From NCBI RefSeq assembly GCF_000003605.2, contig NW_003142767.1:1-24175 (forward strand): a DNA stretch of 24,175 bases, in the 5' to 3' direction. The notes beneath the pieces are model-generated. The model was given only the letters and a program-made list of their open reading frames with translations, did not search any database and was not told where the DNA came from. Both the position numbers and the translations under genes were made by a program. The DNA comes from Saccoglossus kowalevskii. Taxonomy: Eukaryota > Hemichordata > Enteropneusta > Harrimaniidae. Below are positions 1-9,556 of this stretch, in pieces (positions within the stretch are counted from its first letter, which is position 1; every line of letters begins with the position of its first letter).

Positions 1-1025
1 ATTGCACACCAAGCCACATTGGCTGGTTCCCGCCTCAAGTGACATGGTGCACCAAGCCACATTGGTTGGTTTCCGTCTCAAGTGTCATGACACACCAAGC
101 CACATTGGTTGGTTCCCGCCTCAAGTGTCATGGCGCACCAAGCCACATTGGTTGGTTTCCACCTCAACTGTAATGGCGCACCAAGCCACATTGGTTGGTT
201 CCCGCCTCCAGTGTCATGGCGCACCAAGCCACATTGGTTCGTCCCGCCTCAAGAGTCATTGCACACCAAGGCATATTGGTTGTTTCCCGCCTCATGTGTC
301 CTGGCGCACCAAGCCACATTGGTTGGTTCCCGCCTGAATTGTCATGGCGCACCAAGCCACTTTGGGGAGTTCCAGCATCCAGTGTCATGGCGCACCAAGC
401 CACATTGGTTGGTTCCCGCCTAAATTGTCATGGCGCACCAAGCCACTTTTTCTAGTTCCTGCAGCCAGTGTCTTGGCGTACCAAGCCACATTGGTTGGTT
501 CCTGTCACAAATGTCACGGCGCATCAAGCCACATTGGCTAGTTCCCGCAGCCAGTGCATAGCGTACCAAGCCATATTGGTTGGTTCCCGCCTCAAGTGTC
601 ATTGCACACCAAGCCACATTGGCTGGTTCCCGCCTCAAGTGACATGGTGCACCAAGCCACATTGGTTGGTTTCCGTCTCAAGTGTCATGGCGCACCAAGC
701 CACATTGGTTGGTTCCCGCCTCAAGTGTCATGGCGCACCAAGCCACATTGGCTGGTTTCCACCACAACTGTAATGTCGCACCAAGCCACATTGGTTGGTT
801 CCCGTCTCAAGTGTCATGGCGCACCAAGCCACATTGGTTGGTTTCTGCCTCAAGTATCCTGGCGCACCAAGCCACATTGGTCGGTTCTCGCCTCAATTGT
901 TATGGCGCACCAAGCCACTTTGACGGGTTCCCGCATCCAGTGTCATGGCGCACCAAGCCACATTGGTTGGTTCCCGCCTCAGTTGTCATTGCGCACCAAG
1001 CCACTTTGGCTAGTTCCCGCAGCCA
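1..1025 (+). repeat. B-type higher-order segment, left-truncated
   Basis: Base 1 corresponds to base 6637, and the constant offset of 6636 holds to about 1020, so this is the later part of a B unit (compare 6637-7656). It carries the landmarks of that class: a GTTCGTCCCGCCTC monomer near 236-250, the AAGGCATATTGG monomer near 268, the GGGGAGTTCCAGCATCC monomer near 363, and the 42-bp GTGCATAGCG monomer at 554 followed by CCATATTGG. At about 1020 it joins a C-type block where the 6377 copy instead continues with TTCCTGAAGCC. Confidence 0.85.
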
Positions 1026-1340
1026 GTGCATAGCGTACCAAGCCACATTGGTTGGTTCCAGTCTCAATTGTCATGGCGCACCAAGCCACATTGGTTGGTT
1101 CCCGCCTCAATTGTCATGGCGCACCAAGTCACATTGGTTGGTTCGCGCCTCCGGTAGCATGGTGCAACAAGCCATATTGCTTGGTTCCCGCCTCCAGTGA
1201 CATGGCACACCAAGCAACATTGGTTGGTTCTCGCCTCCAGTGTCATGGCGCACCAAGCCACATTGGTTGGTTCCCGCCTCAAGTATCATTGCACACCAAG
1301 CCACATTGGCTGGTTCCCGCCTCAAGTGTAATGGCGCACC
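1026..1340 (+). repeat. C-type block with GGTAGCAT monomer
   Basis: This starts at the third class of GTGCATAGCG monomer, preceded by TTCCCGCAGCC rather than TTCCTGAAGCC. It contains a CCGGTAGCAT monomer at 1151-1160. Matching C blocks start at 15164, 17178, 19925 and 23107. The GGTAGCAT monomer occupies the place taken by GCTAAAAAGCG or GGTAAAAAGCG in the other unit classes, so the three are alternative forms of one position in the higher-order repeat. The block ends where the divergent monomers begin. Confidence 0.8.
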
Positions 1341-1713
1341 AAGCCACATTGGTTTGTTCGCGCCTCATTTCAAGTTGCCATGGCGCACCAAGTCACATTA
1401 GTTGGTTTCCGACTCATTTCAAGTTGCCATGGCACACCAAGTCACATTGGTTGGGTCCCACCTCAATTGTTATGGCGCACCAAGTCACATTGTTTAGTTC
1501 CCACCTCAAGTGTCATGGCGCACCAAGCAACATTGGTTGGTTCCCGCCTCAGTTCTCATGGCGCACCAAGCCACATTGGTTGGTTTTCGCCTCAAATGTC
1601 ACGGCGCACCAAGCCACATTGGTTAGTTCCGCCTCAATTCAAGTTGTCATGGCACACCAAGGCACATTGGTTTGTTTCCGCCTCAATTGTCATGGCGCAA
1701 CAAGCCACATTAG
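1341..1713 (+). repeat. Divergent monomer block with three 49-bp monomers
   Basis: Three monomers in this stretch carry the six-base length increase giving a TTTCAAGTTGCC-type junction (1366-1380, 1414-1429, and a TTCAAGTTGTC form at 1638-1649). Two of them are adjacent. Elsewhere this variant appears once per A unit (about 3441, 4863, 8602, 12683, 20867, 24049). The surrounding monomers carry private changes such as GTTCGCGCC, GGGTCCCACC and GTTTAGTTCC. I find no other copy of this arrangement in the window. Confidence 0.75.
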
Positions 1714-2245
1714 TTGGTTCCCGCCTCAAGTGTCATGGCGCACCAAGCCACATATGTTGGTTCCTGCCTCATGTGTCCTGGCGCACCAAGCCACATTGGT
1801 TGGTTCCCCCCTGAATTGTCATGGCGCACCAAGTCACTTTGGGGAGTTCCGGCATGCAGTGTCATGGCGCACCAAGCCACATTGTTTGGTTCCCGCCTCA
1901 ATTGTCATGGCGCACCAAGCCACTTTGGATAGTTCCCGCAGCCAGTGTCAGGGCATACCAAGCCTCATTGGTTGGTTCCTTTCTCAATTGTCACGGCGCA
2001 TCAAGCAACATTGGCTGGTTCCCGCCTCAAGTGCATTGGCGCACCAAGCCACATTGGTTGGTTTCTGCCTCGAGTGTACTGGCGCACCAAGCCACATTGG
2101 TTGGTTCCCGCTCCAATTGTTATGGCGCACCAAGCCACTTTGACGGGTTCCCGCATCCAGTGTCATGGCGCACCAAGCCACATTGGTTGGTTCCCGCTTC
2201 AGTTGTCATGGCGCACCAAGCCACTTTGGCTAGTTCCTGAAGCCA
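1714..2245 (+). repeat. Common unit tail preceding marker 2246
   Basis: The stretch matches 5286-5800 at an offset of 3572 and carries the tail landmarks seen before most markers: TTGGGGAGTTCCGGCAT near 1840, GGATAGTTCCCGCAGCC near 1927, GTGTCAGGGC near 1945, and GTTCCCGCTCCAATTG near 2103. The GCATGCAG in place of GCATCCAG near 1853 is private to this copy. It ends with TTCCTGAAGCC just before the marker. Confidence 0.8.
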
Positions 2246-2715
2246 GTGCATAGCGTACCAAGCCACATTGGTTGGTTCCAGTCTCAATTGTCATGGCGCA
2301 CCAAGCCACATTGGTTGGTTCCCGTCTCAATTGTAAGGCGAACCAAGTCACATTGGTTGGTTCCCGCCTCCGCTAAAAAGCGCAGCAAGCCACATTGCTT
2401 GGTTCCCGCCTCCAGTGACATTGCACACCAAGCAACATTGCTTGGTTCTCGCCTCCAGTGTCATGGCGCACCGGGCCACATTGGTTGGTTCCCGCCTCAA
2501 GTGTCATGGCGCACCAAGCCACATTGGTTGGTTTCCACCTCAACTGTAATGGCGCACCAAGCCACATTGGTTGGTTCCCGCCTGAATTGTCATGGCGCAC
2601 AAGCCACTTTGGGGCGTTCCCGCATCCAGTGTCATGGCGCACCAAGCCACATTGGTTGGGTTCCCGCTTCAGTTGTCATGGCGCACCAAGCCACTTTGGC
2701 TAGTTCCTGAAGCCA
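2246..2715 (+). repeat. Shortened higher-order unit, 470 bp
   Basis: The unit runs between the marker GTGCATAGCG at 2246 and the next at 2716. Its first ~365 bases match the start of the next unit at an offset of 470. It then passes through a hybrid monomer (TTGGGGCGTTCCCGCATCC, about 2609-2627) directly into the unit tail, so it looks like an A unit with a large internal deletion. A missing C (GCGCACAAGCC, 2595-2605) and an extra G (GGTTGGGTTCCC, about 2653-2664) flank the hybrid. The hairpin-like CGCTAAAAAGCG is at 2371-2382. Confidence 0.8.
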
Positions 2716-3922
2716 GTGCATAGCGTTCCAAGCCACATTGGTTGGTTCCAGTCTCAATTGTCATGGCGCACCAAGCCACATTGGTTGGTTCCCGTCTCAA
2801 TTTTAAGGCGAACCAAGTCACATTGGTTGGTTCCCGCCTCCGCTAAAAAGCGCAGCAAGCCACATTGCTTGGTTCCCGCCTCCAGTGGCATTGCACACCA
2901 AGCAACATTGGTTGGTTCTCGCCTCCAGTGTCATGGCGCACCAGGCCACATTGGTTGGTTCCCGCCTCAAGTGTCATTGCACACCAAGCCACATTGGTTG
3001 GTTCCCGCCTCAAGTGTCATGGCGCACCAAGCCACATTGGTTGGTTTCCACCTCAACTGTAATGGCGCACCAAGCCACATTGGTTGGTTCCCGCCTGAAT
3101 TGTCATGGCGCACCAAGCCACTTTGGGGAGTTCCGGCATCCAGTGTCATGGCGCACCAAGCCACATTGGTTGGATCCTGTCTCAATTGTTATGGCGCACC
3201 AAGCCATTTTGACGGGTTTCCGCATCCAGTGTCATGGCGCACCAAGCCACATTGGTTGGTTCCCACCTCAAGTGTCATGGCGCACCAAGCAACACTGGTT
3301 GGTTTTTGCCTCAATTGTCACGGCACACCAAACCACATTGTTTGGCTCCCGACTCAATTGTCATGGCGCACCAAGCCACATTGGTTTGTTCCCGCCTCAA
3401 TTGTCATGGCGCACCAATCCACATTAGTTGGTTCCCGCCTCATTTCAAGTTGCCATGGCACACCAAGTCACATTGGTTAGTTCCCACCTCAAGTGTCATG
3501 GCGCACCAAGCCACATTGGTTGGTTACCACCTCAGTTGTCATGGCGCACCAAGCCACATTGGTTGGTTCTCGCCTCCAGTGTCATGGCGCACCAAGCAAC
3601 ATTGGTTGGTTCCATCCTCAATTGTTATGGCGCACAAAGCCACGTTGGTTGGTTCCCGCCTCAAGTGTCATGGCGCACCAAGCCACATTAGTTGGTTCCC
3701 GCCTCAAGTGTCATGGCGCACCAAGCCACATTTGTTGGTTCCTGTCTCGAGTGTACTGGCGCACCAAGCCACATTGGTTGGTTCCCGCTCCAATTGTTAT
3801 GGCGCACCAAGCCACTTTGACGGGTTCCCGCATCCAGTGTCATGGCGCACCAAGCCACATTGGTTGGTTCCCGCTTCAGTTGTCATGGCGCACGAAGCCA
3901 CTTTGGCTAGTTCCTGAAGCCA
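2716..3922 (+). repeat. Shortened A-type higher-order unit, 1207 bp
   Basis: This begins with marker GTGCATAGCG, here followed by TTCCAAGCC, and has CGCTAAAAAGCG at 2841-2852. It keeps the A-unit series including the AAACCACATTGTTTGGCTCCC monomer near 3331 and the 49-bp monomer near 3441. It lacks the pentamer block with GATCTCGCAGCC that other A units carry. Its tail from about 3720 matches 11540-11742 at an offset of 7820, including a shared CACGAAGCC variant (3891 and 11711). Confidence 0.8.
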
Positions 3923-4342
3923 GTGCATAGCGTTCCAAGCCACATTGGTTGGTTCCAGTCTCAATTGTCATGGCGCACCAAGCCACATTGGTTGGTTCCC
4001 GTCTCAATTGTAAGGCGAACCAAGTCACATTGGTTGGTTCCCGCCTCCGCTAAAAAGCGCAGCAAGCCACATAGCTTGGTTCCCGCCTCCAGTGACATTG
4101 CACACCAAGCAACATTGGTTGGTTCTCGCCTCCAGTGTCATGGCGCACCAGGCCACATTGGTTGGTTCCCGCCTCAAGTGTCATTGCACACCAAGCCACA
4201 TTGGTTGGTTCCCGCCTCAAGTGTCATGGCGCACCAAGCCACATTGGTTGATTTCCACCTCAACTGTATTGGCGCACCAAGTCACATTGGTTGGTTCCCG
4301 CCTGAATTGTCATGGCGCACCAAGCCACTTTGGGGAGTTCCG

Positions 4343-4660
4343 GCATCCAGTGTCATGGCGCACCAAGCCACATTGGTTGGTTCCCGCCTCAATTGTCATG
4401 GCGCACCAAGCCACTTTGGCTAGATCTCGCAGCCAGTGCCATGGCGTACCAAGCCACATTCGTTGGTTTCTGCCTCGAGTGTCCTGGCGCACCAAGCCAC
4501 ATTGGTTGGTTCCTGTCTCAATTGTTATGGCGCACCAAGCCATTTTGACGGGTTCCCGCATCCAGTGTCATGGCGCACCAAGCCACATTGGTTGGTTCCC
4601 GCCTCAATTGTCATGGCGCACCAAGCCACTTTGGCTAGACCTCGCAGCCAGTGCCATGGC
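4343..4660 (+). repeat. 215-bp (five-monomer) internal repeat of A units
   Basis: GCATCCAGTG at 4343 recurs at 4558, and the CTCGCAGCCAGTGCCATGG monomer near 4435 recurs near 4650, both offset 215 = 5 x 43. The same pair is present in the units at 7662 (near 8175 and 8390), 11743 (12256 and 12471), and near 20435 and 20650. It is therefore an old pentamer duplication inherited by all full A units. Confidence 0.8.
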
Positions 4661-5134
4661 GTACCAAGCCACATTGGTTGGTTCCCACCTCAAGTGTCAT
4701 GGCGCACCAAGCAACATTGGTTGGTTTTTGCCTCAATTGTCACGGCACACCAAACCACATTGTTTGGCTCCCGACTCAATTGTCATGGCGCACCAAGCCA
4801 CATTGGTTTGTTCCCGCCTCAATTGTCATGGCGCACCAATCCACATTAGTTGGTTCCCGCCTCATTTCAAGTTGCCATGGCACACAAAGTCACATTGGTT
4901 AGTTCCCACCTCAAGTGTCATGGCGCACCAAGCCACATTGGTTGGTTCCCGCCTCAGTTGTCATGCCGCAACAAGCCACATTGGTTGGTTCTCGCCTCCA
5001 GTGTCATGGCGCACCAAGCAACATTGGTTGGTTCCTTCCTCAATTGTTATGGCGCACCAAGCCACTTTGACAGGTTCCCGCATCCAGTGTCATGGCGCAC
5101 CAAGCCACATTGGTTGGTTCCCGCTTCAGTTATC

Positions 5135-6252
5135 ATGGCGCACCAAGCCACATTGGTTGGTTCTCGCCTCCAGTGTCATGGCGCACCAAGCAACATTGGT
5201 TGGTTCCATCCTCAATTGTTATGGCGCACAAAGCCACGTTGGTTGGTTCCCGCCTCAAGTGTCATGGCGCACCAAGCCACATTAGTTGGTTCCCGTCTCA
5301 AGTGTCATGGCGCACCAAGCCACATTTGCTGGTTCCTGCCCCATGTGTCCTGGCGCACCAAGCCACATTGGTTGGTTCCCCCCTGAATTGTCATGGCGCA
5401 CCAAGTCACTTTGGGGAGTTCCGGCATCCAGTGACATGGCGCACCAAGTCACATTGTTTGGTTCCCGCCTCAATTGTCATGGCGCACCAAGCCACTTTGA
5501 ATAGTTCCCGCAGCCAGTGTCAGGGCGTACCAAGCCTCATTGGTTGGTTCCTTTCTCAATTGTCACGGCGCATCAAGCAACATTGGCTGGTTCCCGCCTC
5601 AAGTGCATTGGCGCACCAAGCCACATTGGTTGGTTTCTGCCTCGAGTGTACTGGCGCACCAAGCCACATTGGTTGGTTCCCGCTCCAATTGTTATGGCGC
5701 ACCAAGCCACATTGGTTGGTTCTCGCCTCCAGTGTCATGGCGCACCAAGCAACATTGGTTGGTTCCATCCTCAATTGTTATGGCGCACAATGCCACGTTG
5801 GTTGGTTCCCGCCTCAAGTGTCATGGCGCACCAAGCCACATTAGTTGGTTCCCGCCTCAAGTGTCATGGCGCACCAAGCCACATTTGCTGGTTCCTGCAT
5901 CATGTGTCCTGGCGCACCAAGCCACATTGGTTGGTTCCCCCCTGAATTGTCATGGCGCACCAAGTCACTTTGGGGAGTTCCGGCATCCAGTGACATGGCG
6001 CACCAAGTCACATTGTTTGGTTCCCGCCTCAATTGTCATGGCGCACCAAGCCACTTTGGATAGTTCCCGCAGCCAGTGTCAGGGCGTACCAAGCCTCATT
6101 GGTTGGTTCCTTTCTCAATTGTCACGGCGCATCAAGCAAAATTGGCTGGTTCCCGCCTCAAGTGCATTGGCGCACCAAGCCACATTGGTTGGTTTCTGCC
6201 TCGAGTGTACTGGCGCACCAAGCCACATTGGTTGCTTCCCGCTCCAATTGTT
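5135..6252 (+). repeat. 559-bp tandem duplication (13 monomers)
   Basis: Copy 1 is about 5135-5693 and copy 2 about 5694-6252. TTCTCGCCTC at 5161 recurs at 5720, and CGCTCCAATTGTTATGG at 5681 recurs at 6240, both offset 559 = 13 x 43. Copies differ at a few places (for example CATGTGTCC after CCTGCCC near 5337 versus CCTGCAT near 5895). The duplication is absent from the sister unit 11743-13637, so it arose after those two separated. Confidence 0.85.
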
Positions 6253-6376
6253 ATGGCGCACCAAGCCACTTTGACAGGTTCCCGCATCCAGTGTCATGGC
6301 GCACCAAGCCACATTGGTTGGTTCCCACTTCAGTTGTCATGGCGCACCAAGCCGCTTTGGCTAGTTCCTAAAGCCA

Positions 6377-7661
6377 GTGCATAGCGTACCAAGCCACATT
6401 GGTTGGTTCCAGTCTCAATTGTCATGGCGCACCAAGCCACATTGGTTGGTTCCCGTCTCAATTGTAAGGCAAACCAAGTCACAATGGTTGGTTCCCGCCT
6501 CCGGTAAAAAGCGCAGCAAGCCACATTGCTTGGTTCCCGCCTCCAGTGACATGGCACACCAAGCAACATTGGTTGGTTCTCGCCTCCAGTGTCATGGCGC
6601 ACCAGGCCACATTGGTTGGTTCCCGCCTCAAGTGTCATTGCACACCAAGCCACATTGGCTGGTTCCCGCCTCAAGTGACATGGTGCACCAAGCCACATTG
6701 GTTGGTTTCCAACTCAAGTGTCATGACACACCAAGCCACATTGGTTGGTTCCCGCCTCAAGTGTCATGGCGCACCAAGCCACATTGGTTGGTTTCCACAT
6801 TAACTGTAATGGCGCACCAAGCCACATTGGTTGGTTCCCGCCTCCAGTGTCATGGCGCACCAAGCCACATTGGTTCGTTCCGCCTCAAGTGTCATTGCAC
6901 ACCAAGGCATATTGGTTGTTTCCCGCCTCATGTGTCCTGGCGCACCAAGCCACATTGGTTGGTTCCCGCCTGAATTGTCATGGCGCACCAAGCCACTTTG
7001 GGGAGTTCCAGCATCCAGTGTCATGGCGCACCAAGCCACATTGGTTGGTTCCCGCCTCAATTGTCATGGCGCACCAAGCCACTTTTTCTAGTTCCCGCAG
7101 CCAGTGTCATGGCGTACCAACGCACATTGGTTGGTTCCTGTCACAAATGTCACGGCGCATCAAGCCACATTGGCTAGTTCCCGCAGCCAGTGCATAGCGT
7201 ACCAAGCCATATTGGTTGGTTCCCGCCTCAAGTGTCATTGCACACCAAGCCACATTGGCTGGTTCCCGCCTCAAGTGACATGGTGCACCAAGCCACATTG
7301 GTTGGTTTCCGTCTCAAGTGTCATGGCGCACCAAGCCACATTGGTTGGTTCCCGCCTCAAGTGTCATGGCGCACCAAGCCACATTGGCTGGTTTCCACCT
7401 CAACTGTAATGTCGCACCAAGCCACATTGGTTGGTTCCCGCCTCAAGTGTCATGGCGCACCAAGCCACATTGGTTGGTTTCTGCCTCGAATATCCTGGCG
7501 CACCAAGCCACATTGGTCGGTTCTCGCCTCAATTGTTATGGCGCACCAAGCCACTTTGACGGGTTCCCGCATCCAGTGTCATGGCGCACCAAGCCACATT
7601 GGTTGGTTCCCGCTTCAGTTGTCATGGCGCACCAAGCCACTTTGGCTAGTTCCTGAAGCCA
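6377..7661 (+). repeat. B-type higher-order unit, 1285 bp
   Basis: This is a full B unit. It has marker GTGCATAGCG at 6377, CCGGTAAAAAGCG at 6501-6513, the ACCAGGCCACATTGG monomer near 6601, the GTTCGTTCCGCC monomer near 6873, the AAGGCATATTGG monomer near 6903, and a second GTGCATAGCG class at 7190 followed by CCATATTGG. It matches 18640-19924 at an offset of 12263. At that copy a C block follows, while here an A unit follows at the equivalent place (472 bases after the 7190 marker in both), so A and C starts are alternatives. Confidence 0.85.
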
Positions 7662-9556
7662 GCGCATAGCGTTCCAAGCCACATTGGTTGGTTCCAGTCT
7701 CAATTGTCATGGCGCACCAAGCCACATTGGTTGGTTCCCGTCTCAATTGTAAGGCGAACCAAGTCACATTGGTTGGTTCCCGCCTCCGCTAAAAAGCGCA
7801 GCAAGCCACATTGCTTGGTTCCCGCCTCCAGTGACATTGCACACCAAGCAACATTGGTTGGTTCTCGCCTCCAGTGTCATGGCGCACCAGGCCACATTGG
7901 TTGGTTCCCGCCTCAAGTGTCATTGCACACCAAGCCACATTGGTTGGTTCCCGCCTCAAGTGTCATGGCGCACCAAGCCACATTGGTTGGTTTCCACCTC
8001 AACTGTAATGGCGCACCAAGTCACATTGGTTGGTTTCCGCCTGAATTGTCATGGCGCACCAAGCCACTTTGGGGAGTTCCGGCATCCAGTGTCATGGCGC
8101 ACCAAGCCACATTGGTTGGTTCCCGCCGCAATTGTCATGGCGCACCAAGCCACTTTGGCTAGATCTCGCAGCCAGTGCCATGGCGTACCAAGCCACATTC
8201 GTTGGTTTCTGCCTCGAGTGTCCTGGCGCACCAAGCCACATTGGTTGGTTCCTGTCTCAATTGTTATGGCGCACCAAGCCATTTTGACGGGTTCCCGCAT
8301 CCAGTGTCATGGCGCACCAAGCCACATTGGTTGGTTCCCGCCTCAATTGTCATGGCGCACCAAGCCACTTTGGCTAGATCTCGCAGCCAGTGCCATGGCG
8401 TACCAAGCCACATTGGTTGGTTCCCACCTCAAGTGTCATGGCGCACCAAGCAACATTGGTTGGTTTTTGCCTCAATTGTCACGGCACACCAAACCACATT
8501 GTTTGGCTCCCGACTCAATTGTCATGGCGCACCAAGCCACATTGGTTTGTTACCGCCTCAATTGTCATGGCGCACCAATCCACATTAGTTGGTTCCCGCC
8601 TCTTTTCAAGTTGCCATGGCACACCAAGTCACATTGGTTAGTTCCCACCCCAAGTGTCATGGCGCACCAAGCCACATTGGTTGGTTCCCGCCTCAGTTGT
8701 CATGGCACACCAAGCCACATTGGTTGGTTCTCGCCTCCAGTGTCATGGCGCACCAAGCAACATTGGTTGGTTCCATCCTCAATTGTTATGGCGCACCAAG
8801 CCACTTTGACAGGTTCCCGCATCCAGTGTCATGGCGCACCAAGCCACATTGGTTGGTTCCCGCTTCAGTTGTCATGGCGCACCAAGCCACATTGGTTGGT
8901 TCTCGCCTCCAGTGTCATGGCGCACCAAGCAACATTGGTTGGTTCCATCCTCAATTGTTATGGCGCACAAAGCCACGTTGGTTGTTTCCCGCCTCAAGTG
9001 TCATGGCGCACCAAGCCACATTAGTTGGTTCCCGCCTCAAGTGTCATGGCGCACCAAGCCACATTTGTTGGTTCCTGCCTCATGTGTCCTGGCGCACCAA
9101 GCCACATTGGTTGGTTCCCCCCTGAATTGTCATGGCGCACCAAGTCACTTTGGGGAGTTCCGGCATCCAGTGACATGGCGCACCAAGTCACATTGTTTGG
9201 TTCCCGCCTCAATTGTCATGGCGCACCAAGCCACTTTGGATAGTTCCCGCAGTCAGTGTCAGGGCGTACCAAGCCTCATTGGTTGGTTCCTTTCTCAATT
9301 GTCACGGCGCATCAAGCAACATTGGCTGGTTCCCGCCTCAAGTGCATTGGCGCACCAAGCCACATTGGTTGGTTTCTGCCTCGATAGTACTGGCGCACCA
9401 AGCCACATTGGTTGGTTCCCGCTCCAATTGTTATGGCGCACCAAGCCACTTTGACAGGTTCCCGCATCCAGTGTCATGGCGCACCAAGCCACATTGGTTG
9501 GTTCCCACTTCAGTTGTCATGGCGCACCAAGCCGCTTTGGCTAGTTCCTGAAGCCA
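7662..9556 (+). repeat. A-type higher-order unit, 1895 bp
   Basis: This is a full A unit of about 44 monomers; its marker has GCGCATAGCG where others have GTG. CGCTAAAAAGCG is at 7787-7798 and the 49-bp monomer, in a CTCTTTTCAAG form, is near 8599. Variants CCCGCCGCAATTG (8121-8133), GTTACCGCC (near 8549) and CCTCTTTTC are shared with the copies at 20388 and 23570 but not with the other A units. From about 8051 to 9557 it aligns to 20316-21822 at an offset of 12265. A 397-codon open frame (7831-9024) is present and not called. Confidence 0.85.

Larger units (their letters stand above)
3923..6376 (+). repeat. A unit plus 559-bp duplication, 2454 bp
   Basis: The unit equals the 1895-bp A unit plus 559 bases (2454 = 1895 + 559). 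CGCTAAAAAGCG is at 4048-4059. It contains the 215-bp (five-monomer) internal pair with GATCTCGCAGCC and GACCTCGCAGCC near 4433 and 4648, and the 49-bp monomer near 4863. Diagnostic variants ACATAGCTTGG (4069), CTGTATTGG (4264) and CATGCCGCA (4963) are shared with unit 11743-13637 at an offset of exactly 7820, marking these two as sisters. An open + frame of 397 codons crosses it (4092-5285) but is a consequence of the monomer and not called a gene. Confidence 0.85.

Noticed and set aside
686-728. CENP-B box in the monomer
   Set aside because: The + strand has CCCG followed two bases later by T, matching half of the reverse box, but the essential second half (CGAA) reads TGTC, so the required pattern is not met.
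2371-2382. Rho-independent terminator at CGCTAAAAAGCG
   Set aside because: The stem is only four base pairs with no following T-run, and it recurs as a monomer variant inside satellite DNA.
4092-5285. 397-codon open frame (and equivalents at 7831-9024 and 11912-13105) as a repeat-protein gene
   Set aside because: All three + frames are open throughout because the monomer has no stop. There is no distinct start context, no promoter, no non-repeat domain, and the frames end at chance stops made by monomer variants such as TTAG, GTGA or GCTAG.
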